Notes under the pieces: generated by a model
The model's database searches: none
The model's input: the letters and a program-made list of their open reading frames with translations, nothing else
What the model was told of the DNA's origin: nothing
Origin: Saxidomus purpurata
Lineage: Eukaryota; Mollusca; Bivalvia; Venerida; Veneridae
Reading direction: 5' to 3'
Length of the DNA stretch: 64,000 bases
Assembly: GCA_022818135.1 (NCBI GenBank)
Contig: JAFMSR010000014.1
Location: 41,155,487 to 41,219,486 of the forward strand
Part shown: piece after piece, positions 11,374 through 22,104 of the stretch
Layout: the number at the start of each line of letters is the position of its first letter
Position numbering within the stretch: the first letter of the stretch is position 1
Position numbers and translations under genes: made by a program

Positions 11374-11516
11374 TGATTATTGTGATGTAGCTTTAGACAG
11401 AATGATTATTGTGATGTAGCTTTAGACAGAAAGATTATTGTGATGTAGCTTTAGACAGAATGATTATTGTGATGTAGCTTTAGACAGAATGATTATTGTG
11501 ATGTAGCTTTAGACAG
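11374..11516 (+). repeat. 29 bp tandem array, right part
   Basis: Five head-to-tail units of the 29 bp repeat, nearly identical (single-base A/T change in one unit), continuing the array interrupted at 10469. There are no spacers between units. Confidence 0.9.
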
Positions 11517-13079
11517 GTTTGACTGTACTTTAAGCCACCATGTGTGTCTTTTCTTTTTTGCATGTCCTTTTAGGTGGGATCTTTGAACCTAGGATCTACT
11601 TAAATTACCGAATATTCAAGGAGTAAACACATTTTAGAGACTTTGTTAAAACAAAGTTATAAAAGTTATTAAATACTTAGTTCTGCTAAAATTATAATGG
11701 ATACATAATTTGTGTGCAAAAGATTGCTTAAAAGATTTCTTGTGATGTTGGTATGAAAGAGTATTTTCTTCCAAACACTACTTCAGATATCTCAACATTA
11801 TTACGTTTTTACTTCTTTTTATTGAAACATTGTTGAAATACAAAACACGGTGCATGTATAACATGACACTATTCAAGTTCTTGTTTAATGTCTCACTAGT
11901 ACTTTGGTCTAAATAGAAGCAAAGTACACATATTTGACTAAATAGTCACTTCAGAGGAATGTTATACTTGTGTGCATCAGAAATTTTCTTCCATAGTGCA
12001 CACTTCTGTTCTATAATTCTGTCTTGGCTGTTTTTTGTATTTTGTTAACAGTTAGGTAAGTGGGTAGCTGGAGCACATTCCCCTTAAAAATTAATTTACA
12101 GTAGGTTATGTTGTGTAAGGCACAAAGTTAATATTTATATGGCTTTCTTTCTGCATCTGACACCTTTAAAGCTGTTGAATATTGTGTTCTCTCTTTGAAG
12201 TGTTCTGCATACTTGCATTAATCAATATCATACAGTCTCTCCACCTAAAATGAATACAAAAATATATGAATAAAGATTCTAGTACATGTAGTTTAATTGT
12301 TGACTATTTTTCATCATGCATATCTAATTAAAGAATACAAATGTGTTTATTTCTACAAAGTTCTAAGAAAATAAATTTAGAAACTTAACACAGAGATAGT
12401 TTATTGTCACTGTTATTAAAAAGTTTATACTGAAAAAAATCTCAATCAATGAATGTAAAAACAAGAATACCATGTTGGAGTCAAACAGTTCTATTTATTT
12501 ACAATCAGTGGGGCTGGGATGAGTGCCCAGGTACCCAAAGTCCAGGTTGGGTAAAACAATTTCCAAATTTGTACAAAAATATTACCTGTTCCATTAAGTG
12601 TTAACAAGAAAAAAAGGATGAAAAATACAATGTAGAGCACAGGAAGACAGTTGGGATATACATGATGTATCAAGTAACTGATTGACAATGACTGTTTAAC
12701 CAAAATCCAGAATAAATATACTATTATGATAGCTAGTATTTTATTCTCATACTCAAGATTAGAGGGCCACTTTTTGTTCTTATATTGCCAAACATGTAAC
12801 TCAGTGTTTCAATTTAATCACTTGAATTGGAACCAAAACAAAAATACCTTTTGTCTCAAAGACATGATTCAGCATGAGTCCAGCCGTTGTTTGCTGCTAT
12901 CACTAATTAATGATTCAACTGCCATGGTCATACCTGCAACAGAATAATTTCACAGATATGTTTAAATTTAAAACTCTATTAAAGAGACAAGAGAGCTAAG
13001 ATGGCCCTATATACCTCACCTGAGACCTACTTATGACCATATAATTATGACAAAACTTCAACCCTAAACTTATATCATA
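11517..13079. other. No recognisable gene
   Basis: AT-rich sequence. Short frames at 12491-12703 (-) and 12726-12947 (+) have no motif. Nothing further is supported. Confidence 0.4.
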
Positions 13080-13590
13080 AACTCAAACATTCTGTTTGAC
13101 CATGACAAGACAAACCTTCTGACCAGTTAACATGATGATTGTCTATAAAATATGACTTCTAGAGTACCAACAAGGTTTTCCTCGGAATTTACCTGGTGAC
13201 CTAGTTTTTAATCCAAGGTGATCCACATAAACATTTTGACCAATTTTCATGATGATTGGGCTGTTAAAGTAACCTGTATGGCATACACAAGGTTTTTATC
13301 CGGGTGACCTAGTTTTTTTACCTCAGATGACCCATATTCAAACTCTACCTAAATTTCATGAAGACAATTATACTGATCAAGTTTCATGAAGATGATCCAA
13401 TGAAAATTGCAACCTCTATTGCAAACATAATGGTTTTCTATGATTTGAACCTGTGAACTAATTTTTTTACCATGGATGACCCATAAATTAAAAGTTGATC
13501 TAGATGTAATCAAGGTTGTCATTCTGACCAAGTTTCATGAGAATCCATTGAAAAATGCAGCCTCTATTGCATACACAGGGCGATTTACCT
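13080..13590 (-). repeat. Degenerate ~140 bp tandem repeat, about 3-4 copies
   Basis: Recurring words GACCAATTTTCATGATGAT / GACCAAGTTTCATGA, GGTGACCTAGTTTTT and GATGACCCATA are spaced about 130-150 bp apart. This is the same general type of mollusc element core as at 513-1586 and 10469-11373, but old and without clear ends. Confidence 0.6.
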
Positions 13591-13828
13591 GAAATGTCAC
13601 ACTTCAGCAGATCTGCATGTACACTGTGTATGATTTTTAATGTATACAGTAGACATTTCTGAATACTTACCAACACATTTCTTAAGGCACCCATGGATAC
13701 TGTAATGTGGGTGCACAGCCTAATGAGTTCCAGATTTTGTGTACACAGAGAGTTCTGAAAGAAGAAATCAATAAATTTTCTATAAATTGACTGCATGACA
13801 GCTTTTCTAAACTTTTCTTGTTTTTTAT

Positions 13829-14182
13829 TAATTGTACTTTGCTACATTACCAGAAAAAAATGAATAAAAATTAATCATTTATTCAAGGACAAAATGGCAA
13901 ACATGTTTTGAATGCAGTTATTGGCTGAAAAGTGTACACAAGTCATAACTAATAAAAATGTCTCTATAAAGCATAGACTGAAAGTTGATAGAATTACATG
14001 TCTTTTTGAATTTTATCAATTGTACTTTACCAGAAAAAAATTAATAAAAATTACATCTTTTAATTCAAGAACAGAATGGGAAACATGTCTTGAACGCAGC
14101 TATTGACTGAAGTGCACATAACTAATAAAAATGTCTGTAGTACAGACTGAAATTTATTAGAGACAGACATTACATGTCTTCA
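13829..14182 (+). repeat. Two-copy tandem duplication, ~188 bp unit
   Basis: ATTGTACTTT...CCAGAAAAAAA(T) with following AATAAAAATTA, AAACATGT(T/C)TTGAA and AACTAATAAAAATGTCT occurs at about 13831 and again at about 14019. The copies have diverged by small indels. There is no coding signal. Confidence 0.65.
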
Positions 14183-14992
14183 TGTACTATGTCCCATTAT
14201 CCATTAAAGGGAATTTAATGCCACTACAGTACTGCATAAACATGTAAAACACACGTGTTTTGAAGACAACCTTATACATTTGGTGGTTCAATATGTGTAA
14301 TTTCTACATGAAACTGTGACGTGAACATTTAAAACTAAAAATCTAGAAAATATAATTATGTTGGCCTACAGTTACATAAATACATGTGTATACATGTTCA
14401 CAGGCACTACAATGTCATGATGCATCTGTACTTGTAAAGTTTACTGGCAAGTATTTGATTTCATTTACTTCCTCATTCTGTAAAAGGTGAAAATTCAGTC
14501 TCTACTGTACACTAATGCAACATCGGACACCAATGTTTTTGTCCACATTCTTTATTTCTAAAACTGATTGTGTTATTATAAACTAATAAGAAGCACTGGC
14601 AGAGATATTTGTTTTATTTCATTTTTCTTCTTTGACTTTGTACTTTTTAGAGATAAAAAAAGCATAATAATTAATACCCAGAAATCACCGGTCCAAAATA
14701 CACCTCGAAAGCCATGGTTGAGTACATAGAGGCTAGGAATCGCTGAAACCTTTCACAAATTGCGGGTCATGGGTTCTGGCCCTGCTAGGAATCATCATCT
14801 CTGTACAGTTCTTGCTGACCCTAGGGTTCTAGTAAGTGCGATTCTAGCAACAATGTTTAAGTAAACAGCACCTGAAAAAAATGAGTGAAATACCATTGAC
14901 CCATGCAGGCATTAAATTGCAACAAACAAAAAATCAGTACTAAAATTTATTTTATGCTAACTAATGAAATACTGTGTTATATGAGTGAAATA
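14183..14992. other. No recognisable gene
   Basis: AT-rich. A weak tRNA-like segment (TGGTTGAGTACATAGAGG ... GGGTTCTGGCCCTGC, about 14713-14785) may be a decayed SINE head, too poor to call. Confidence 0.3.
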
Positions 14993-15851
14993 CAGTAAAC
15001 TCCATATATATCGACTCCGGATATAACTTAACTTTGGATATAACGAACAGTTTTTTTTGGCCCAATTTTTTCCCTTCTTTGTTTAATGTAAAAATATACG
15101 GTTATATCGTACTCCGGTTATAAGGAAACTTCGGATATAAGGAACACTATTTTCTGGCCCAACAATGAAAAATGTACAGTAAAGTAATCGTATATATCGA
15201 ACTGCAAATATGTTTCGAAGAGTTAAAAATATCTGTTGATTGTGCAGTTTTCTGTTGCCGTCTGCATTTTTTTTTCATAGCACAGTTTTAGCTATTATTC
15301 ATAAAGGTAAATCATTTCACATGTGTAACCTTTTGGTAAACTAGTTAAATGAGAATACAAACATAATTGCTAAGTACGATATTCAAGTGATAATATTTAA
15401 CGTAAATAATTGTGAGCGTTTTTTTTTAAAGCTTGCAGACAGGATGCAATCCAATATTGGGAAAAATACTTTGTTAAATATTTCAAGTTATGGCAAGAGA
15501 GCGAAAATCATCTTTCTTCAATTGTATTTGTTTAAGTATTGCCATACATGAACCGTCTTTTTTGATGTTTTATTAATCCTTGCAATTATTTTACATAGGT
15601 TTGTATAACAGTTATATTACAGATCTTTATAACTTTGCAAAAGGAGGTAGGAAAATCAAAAGCAACTTTAAGTTGATGGTTCGGATATTATTACATTTGA
15701 CTATAAAAAGACTTGTTCGATATATATATTTTAGTTCGATATATATACATCGTATATAAGGAACTTGTTCGATATATGGATATAAGGAACTCCGGATATA
15801 AGGAACAAATTTGATAGGTCCCGAGGAGTTCGTTATAAGCGGAGTTTACTG
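14993..15851. mobile_element. Pogo/Tigger-like MITE
   Basis: The ends are CAGTAAACTCC (left) and GGAGTTTACTG (right), flanked by TA on both sides (14991-14992 and 15852-15853). The subterminal parts repeat GGATATAA(G/C)GAAC words in both orientations. A TA target and a CAGT start are usual for the pogo/Tigger branch of Tc1/mariner. No transposase remains: the interior is AT-rich and non-coding. Confidence 0.75.
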
Positions 15852-15988
15852 TATAGAATGATGATATATATTTCATATCAGTCACAGTTAGGGTGATATT
15901 GGTCTGCTAGAACTACTTTTTTAAGCAGTGCGTATACATAATTTTGCTTTTGTTTTGATAGTTAGCATTTATAAATTAAAAGAAAATT

Positions 15989-16126
15989 TATTTGTTTTGC
16001 GTGGATATGGAATATATCTCAACTCAAAAGGATACAATTTTCACATTTTAACTCGCTCTCATGAAAATATTACAATTGTATAACTTCTCGGTGAGATATA
16101 TTCCATATCCACTCAAAACAAACAAA
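15989..16126. repeat. Palindromic (fold-back) repeat
   Basis: Arms of about 33 bp (15989-16021 and 16092-16126) pair through TGGATATGGAATATATCTC and its complement, with a loop of about 70 bp. It could be a small fold-back MITE. No target duplication was identified. Confidence 0.7.
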
Positions 16127-16144
16127 TATCGTCATGTTATCATG

Positions 16145-16228
16145 AAAATCAACCACATGCAAGCAGGATTCAAACTCAGGATGTTCAGTTTGTTAAGCCG
16201 ACACTCTACCATGTCACCATAAAAGCTT
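16145..16228 (-). repeat. tRNA-like SINE head
   Basis: Read on the minus strand it has an A-box-like TGACATGGTAGAGTG, a B-box-like GAGTTTGAATCC and a spacing close to a tRNA. The arms are not good enough for a working tRNA, so a SINE remnant is more likely. Confidence 0.4.
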
Positions 16229-16539
16229 GCTCAATGGCTATGAAGTACAAGTGTTTTATTATGGTATTCACCCTCTAATATATGATACAAAGATTTGAGT
16301 TTTGCTTGGTGAAAAGTACAAATGCTGCATTGCATGTCAGTAATTATAAAGTAACCTTAGGGAGAAAACATCTACAAAGTGACTCTAACCCATAACTATC
16401 ATGTAAGATAGATGATCATGTTCTTACTAAATTCATTAAACTATTTGACATCACTTATTGTAGCTATGTCACACGGGGTTTGGGTCTGGCCAGCTCCATC
16501 TCAGCTCATTATTATACATTTTAATACAAAAGCAACTAA

Positions 16540-16812
16540 TATCTTTCTTGCATATTGGAACGGCATTTCCAGTGATTTTGCCTATGCCGGAAAAACCGGT
16601 CTGGCACCCCTGCCAGACGACTCTCGTGAAATACTTTTGATGTAGCATTATAAACATTGTGACGTTACTTTCCTAAATACGTCAGAATATCAGATGGGAT
16701 TATCCGTCACCTCGGGTAACTGTTTTGCGGAAACTCGGCAAAACATTTACCCTCGGTGACGGATATTTCGATCTGAACCACTTGCTCATGACAGAAACTA
16801 TTAATACAGATG
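16540..16812 (+). repeat. Interspersed palindromic repeat, copy 1
   Basis: The copy has GCCGGAAAAACCGGTCTGGC, ACATTGTGACGTTACTTTCC and a 27 bp inverted repeat around ATCCGTCACC / GGTGACGGAT (16702-16728 and 16738-16764), then TCATGACAGAAACTATTAA. Related copies lie at 39235-39400, 40350-40700, 58330-58640 and 61790-61995, so this is a moderately repeated family with a central hairpin. It is non-coding. Confidence 0.7.
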
Positions 16813-16851
16813 TTGTGATCCTAGGCATCAGAGTGTCCAGAAGCCCGGTTA

Positions 16852-16915
16852 GCTCAGATGGTTAGAGCGTCTGACTTGCAAGCAGACGGTCCTGGGTTTT
16901 AATCTTACAATTAAT
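16852..16915 (+). repeat. tRNA-like SINE head, with a second truncated copy at 17115-17175
   Basis: GCCCGGTTAGCTCAGATGG gives a good A box and D arm. TCTGACTTGCAAGCAGA gives an anticodon-arm-like hairpin. The B box is degenerate (GGGTTTTAATC). The preceding GATCCTAGGC...CCAGAAGCCCGGT is found again at 17099-17138, where the D arm is deleted and GGGTTCAAATC is intact. Two nearby copies sharing flanking sequence indicate a SINE or local duplication, not a functional tRNA gene. Confidence 0.55.
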
Positions 16916-17839
16916 TAAGTTACATCATTGGTGACGAGATTAAAAACAGTCAGTTTGAGCTTATAAAGTTAGTGGACGGTTCTTAGTGGACCAGACAGCA
17001 TGTGGTATTTTCAGGGGTTATCATTGATGCCCAGCTCAACAGCTATACACTTCCACTGTATGGTCAAAACCTTCAAAGATAGAGTGGAATAGTGTAGTGA
17101 TCCTAGGCTTCAAGTTCAGAGTATCCAGAAGCCCGGTGTGACTTGCAAGCAGGAAGCTGTGGGTTCAAATCATGCACTTGGTAGATGTTTTCTCAATAAG
17201 TTACATCACAGAAAAAGTTAATTAATTCAAACTCTTTTCAAATTCCTGTTTGGTTTTTCTATTTAAAATGTAATTTCTAGCTGTGTAAGTAGCCCAACAA
17301 ATTGTGTGCCAGGGCTTTTTGATATTTACGACGGCCGTAAAGACAGACATCTATGTAATATCAGTTTGTAAAATCGGTCGGTCTTGCAGTCGAAATATTG
17401 AGGCTAGCTGTGTAAGCAGCTAAGCTAACTCCATGTTAGAGTAATAATAGTTCTTAATTACATTCACAACCCCTAAATCATGTCTAAGTACACCAACACG
17501 GATTTTAGATGATCTGTGCAAACAAACTGTTTCTTCCGGGATCGCGGAAACAGAAGACAATGGGGAAAATGCAGACGTTTCTTAGGGAATTTGAAGTTCA
17601 TCCATCTTTAAAAACAAATACAATTATTTAGAAAGTATTTCTACAAAATGTAGAATCAATAAAATCACTTTTAATAAAGCTGGTAAAAATGATACTGCAA
17701 AGAAAAGTATTTTTACCCTTGTTTCCGATCATTTCGCTTGCTTGGTTACCGTGAAAGTAAGAAGTTGTGAAAATTAATATTTTAAGGTGTTACACCATCC
17801 ACTACTGTAAAGTAAATTGTACTAGAGGCAGATTTTCTT

Positions 17840-17993
17840 TTTCAATCGACGATAGCCGCCATCTTGATTTTGACTTGCGTAACTACTTGCGCCTGCTCTT
17901 GACATGGTGCAAAAGTTACGCCAATTTTTACGTCTTTACGTTACGCCAGCTGTTGATAAAACGCTCCTTACGCCAAACTTTGTAGTTACGCCA
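17840..17993 (-). repeat. Terminal-repeat module, TTACGCC type (faces left)
   Basis: On the minus strand it reads from GGCGTAACTACAAAG through GGAGCGTTTTATCAACA (complement at 17951-17967), several GGCGTAA words and AAGATGGCGGC. It resembles the module at 8558 and abuts the right-facing module that starts at 17994. Confidence 0.55.
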
Positions 17994-18175
17994 GGGGGCC
18001 GTTTTATCAACGTTCTACGACATGTCGCAGAGGCGTTTTTGTCTTAGAAGTGTCGCAGACGACATAGTACCGTTTTATGAAAGTTTGTCGTAGCTTACGA
18101 CGTCGTAGAAATTGTCGCAGACCTACGACAAGGATAACGCTGTCTTAGACGTCTTAATGACGTCACGATCCAATA
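17994..18175 (+). repeat. Terminal-repeat module, GTCGCAG type (faces right)
   Basis: It starts GGGGGCCGTTTTATCAACG, has repeated TGTCGCAG and TACGAC words, a second block CCGTTTTATGAAA at about 18071, more GTCGCAG/ACGAC words, then TGACGTCA near 18159 and CAATATGGCCGC. It has the same layout as 8558 but a different filler word. Confidence 0.65.
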
Positions 18176-20817
18176 TGGCCGCTACTGCTTCACGCTAATT
18201 AATCACTGCTTGTAAGCCTATTATTTTAAGTCATTGCCCTCGTACCAGTATCTACGATTGTTTATTTGGCTTGAAATTAGATGTTATTCATTCCGCTTCA
18301 AAGGGTACCTTTCCGCTTTTTCTATAATTCAACCTTGACATTGAAATTGCAAACAAACAGGTGTCTTCAAGTTTCGTGCGCGCTTTTTTCAATTATAATT
18401 AACTGGCTCGTATTATGATCTTCTGCTCTGTGGAATAAAGCGTTTGTACTTGCAATACGCTTGAAAAAAAATATACTCGCAAACATTAAATTTATCCGTG
18501 TTCTGTCCAAGAAGGTAGGAAATGTCATAGGTTTTCACGATACAAACACTGAAACTTACCGTGTTTTCACATCAATTCGATCAATTTATTTTTCCATAGT
18601 AAACAAGCTTGCATGTGCATACTGTATACAGCAATGACCTATACCTCCTGGTAGCATAATTATCAATGTTAATTTTTTTTTAATAGTGGCAGTAAATGAT
18701 ATGGTCGTTCTGACCAGTGCAGATCTAGTTTTGGTAGCCTAATTAATTTGGCGTTTCAGTGTGACCCCTTTCACAGATCTGATATTTTATAACTGCCCAA
18801 CCTCTTCAGGTGAACAACTATAAAATATCAGCCTATAAATTTGGTTTGCCTTCGAAGTCGAAATAGTTAAGACTAGTTACTATAGTTTTGGCTCCCAAAA
18901 CTCTAAATGCGGCTATTTTTATATTTTGTTTTGTGTCAAGCATATACCTGTAAACCTGATACGCAGAAGTTGTTTTAGCTAGTGCAGATCACGATCAAAC
19001 GTCTGAACATTCTCAGGACTGCTTGCTATCAAGTAAAAACATTTTCACTTAAACACTTTTCAACACAATGTGTATGCCCAAATAGAATGATCAACAATTC
19101 CATTTTAGAAATACAACGGGGCAAGGGTTTACTTTCCCTACCTACTGATTGCACAGGTAGAAGGAACATACTTTTGACCCTCCCCCACCACCACTCGTTG
19201 AACCCTCTGTATGTTTTTTTATCTTAATCTTCAATAAACCAATGTACTAATGTATTTATGCATTTTAAAACTGCAGATATCATACTAAATTTAAAACAAA
19301 AAACTGTTCATTGCTCTACTATGGTAACAGCTCTGGAAAAAAAGGTTTTTAAATTCATTATGATATTAGTAGATAGATGGACAATTGGCTCATCCTTAAG
19401 ATCCTTGCCATTATCTTTCAAGAAAATGTCGAATCTTAGCCAACAAACAGAGCCATGACTGCTGTGTGCATAAATTTGTAATAATGGTGCAAGTATTGCT
19501 ACATGATTGTACAGTATTCAGGAAATTAATCAACATAATTCTTCTTTTTCCAGAGATGATTGATTGATTTCATGTAACTGAATCAAAATGATAATTACTA
19601 GATTAATAAAAACTGAAGAAACAATACTTATTCAAAATAGAACTTCACATTTGCTTGATAGCAGTAGCAGGTGAAGTACTTCAAACTTCAGTAATTACAA
19701 CTTCAGTAATTACAATATAACCTGTACATATGTGATATCAGGACTAAAGCGACTAAATTCTGATAGAGATTTGTGAGAAATGACAAAATTCTAGTGAAGA
19801 TAATCTATTCATCATCATCATCTTCGATAATGGCTAACCGTAACTGACTATTATGGCCATGCGTGGGTTATTTTCGTTACGGCACAAGATGTACAGTGAA
19901 AATGTGAAGCTGTTAAATCTGTAGTTCTAGTTTGGCATACATGTTATTATTTCCAAGGACATATTTTAAAAGTAACAGCTTCATGATCATATTGAAGCAC
20001 AAGAGATGTCTGTAAGACATGGTGCTGGACAATTCTCAGTGCATGCCAGTAAAACAGAACTTTTGACAATAAAAGGCAAAACAAACATAAGTCTGTCATT
20101 AAGCCAAACAGAAAAAATAAAAAATAAAAACTTTGTTTATCCTGCTGTAGATGTTGAAAGTAAAGAAGCATTTTAAGTTTTAACTTTCTAGTTGTATCCA
20201 AGATATTTGACTTTATAAAAATCTTTAAAAAAATCTTAAGTTTAAAAGTGGCATAATTCTGTCAAAATAAAAACTGAGTTATGGAGATTGTTTCCTCAGT
20301 TGTATATGTTGATGGTAAAAATACAGTTTGAATTTCAAGTCAACACCTTTGATAGTATCCAAGTAACTGGACTTTATAAAAAAAACCTTTAACCAACACT
20401 CACGCCAGGGTGAGTACATTTTGTACAATATTCTTCAAATAGTCAATCTACAAAGTGACAGAAAACATCCAAAGTCTGGCAAGACATTTTAGTTTCAGGT
20501 TTATTCAATAGTGTGAATTAAATCAACATTAATTAAACTAAATAATGATATTCTCACAAAAACACAGTTTAATTCATTAGTAAAAGTCAGCTTAAAAAAT
20601 CATGATAAATTTAATACAGTTAAATAGTATCAATGCAGTTTGAGCAAAACAATTGAGCAATTAGTAAATACTAAAATGTACAGTAGGAATGAAAAATGTC
20701 CTAAAGACATTCATGTACCTATTTTAAAAGCTTGTTGCACTCCTACTATTAAATTTAAAGACAAAATGTACAAGGTAGCACTGTATAAAACTACTTGAGA
20801 AACAAAATTTAATGTCA
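18176..20817. other. No recognisable gene; degenerate repeat remnants
   Basis: AT-rich, with short open frames at 18982-19227, 19258-19458 and 19947-20201 (-) lacking motifs. Around 20215-20420 the words GAGTTATGGAGATTG and ACTTTATAAAAA suggest a decayed tandem-repeat element. Confidence 0.35.
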
Positions 20818-20903
20818 GATAGCTCAGTTGGATAGAGCAACCCATGCTTAGTGCAATGTTAAAAGCTATGGGGAGACTTGGGTTCAAATCCCAATCTGAT
20901 TTT
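20818..20903 (+). repeat. tRNA-like sequence with enlarged anticodon arm
   Basis: GTCAGA and TCTGAT form a six-pair acceptor-like stem, GCTCAGTTGGATAGAGC a D arm, TTGGGTTCAAATCCCAA a perfect T arm with B box, and a TTTT tract follows. The anticodon arm CCCAT/ATGGG encloses a 22-base loop, so it would need an intron or is a pseudogene. A SINE head or tRNA pseudogene is the safer call. A true intron-bearing tRNA is not excluded. Confidence 0.5.
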
Positions 20904-21408
20904 CTTTTGTTTTACAGTCATGTAGTTTATATAGTATTGCTTGTGAATTAAAATTTAGTTTTACCTATGAAACTGGAGTGCATAAAGTTGATATCAAAGT
21001 AACTGTTTATTTCTATTGTCCAGCTAATTACATTACAATAAGCTGTATTTCTTTTCAAGAAAATGTGCATGCTTAAGCTCTCAATACCTAGACAAACTTT
21101 TTAACTCCAGCATCAAACTTTTGTAAATAGCAACTAAATTTAATAAAAGTCATGTCTACATGCTTTCCTGTACAAACTGAGAATGGAAATTTATAACATG
21201 GGCTGCACCTACAGTTTTGTAAAAAAGTTCAATACATTTTCTAGTCCTTCTTGAAAATGTCTATGCAAATACTGTGGTGACTGCACTTCCTACTGTCTTA
21301 CATGGAAATATCTGAGCTACAGTAGTGAGTACAATCATACATGTTATTAAAGCTGAAAGTACACAGAAGATAGGTGTTAAATGTAAAAAAAACCAAGCAT
21401 GAATCAAT
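20904..21408. other. No recognisable gene
   Basis: AT-rich flank of the transposon. It ends with the AT dinucleotide (21407-21408) that forms the left target duplication. Confidence 0.4.
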
Positions 21409-21493
21409 AGACCCTTTTCCCAATCGGCCTTTTTCGTAAGTTCCGAAAAGTCACGTGACCCGCAAAATTTCAAAACGAGGCTTAACGTGTAAA
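21409..21493 (+). repeat. Left terminal inverted repeat of the ISL2EU-like element
   Basis: The outer end AGACCCTTTTCCCAAT pairs with AGACCTGTTTCCCAAT at the right end. A middle CACGTGAC pairs with CATGTGAC, and an inner AACGAGGCTTAACGTGTAAA pairs with AACGAGGCTCTACGTGTAAA. The spacing of the three blocks is nearly equal at both ends, so they form one diverged TIR. Confidence 0.8.
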
Positions 21494-22051
21494 AAAACTT
21501 GGCTGATATCAATAAACGGACATCGGTTAGTTACGAGCATTTAAAAAATTACTGAAATAGCAGTTTAAACTTCAAAAACAGATAAAACGACGCATTGACT
21601 TTAAAACAGGTAAAACAGTTTCATTACCTTTTGTGTAATTTAACTTGATTTTGTGTATTTTATGATATTTGAGCCGATTCGGTTGTAAACGTGCTTTGGA
21701 ACACGGAAGTGATACATTCATCAAAATTTTCTGTGTTTTTTCGAATCAAATGAGCTTATATGTGATTGAGAGGATGTAAACAGGTACTGGAAGAAACGAT
21801 TTGTTGATTCTAATCCAACGACTACCTACTGGCTTTGTAATGTGTTTGCTGTAACGATCTTTATATACACACCCCACCCACCGGGGTTAGAACAAGATAC
21901 CTAAAACCTGAATAGAATATACATGAAAGTTTATGTATTATGCATTCTGACATTTTTGTGTCTGTTTAACTTACTGTTCCATGTATTTTCATTTAAAACG
22001 CAGTCAAATAATTACTTAAATCCTGTTGCCTTCTGATTTTCATTTGTTTTG

Positions 22052-22069
22052 TTTTTTTATTTTGCAGAT
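22052..22069 (+). promoter_or_regulatory. Probable 5'UTR splice acceptor
   Basis: A pyrimidine-rich run ends in TTTTATTTTGCAG just before ATCCGAGTGCAG, about 35 bp upstream of the transposase start codon. It suggests a non-coding first exon further left, near the TIR. The donor was not located. Confidence 0.45.
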
Positions 22070-22104
22070 CCGAGTGCAGCACTGTATAGCCCACTAAATG
22101 AAAG

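Noticed and set aside
11374..11516. Regular 29 bp repeats, CRISPR-like in length
   Set aside because: Units are contiguous with no spacers, and the window is eukaryotic. It is a simple tandem array.
16852..16915. Functional tRNA with a TGC anticodon
   Set aside because: The B box is degenerate and a truncated copy with the same flank lies 250 bp away, so it is a SINE-type repeat.
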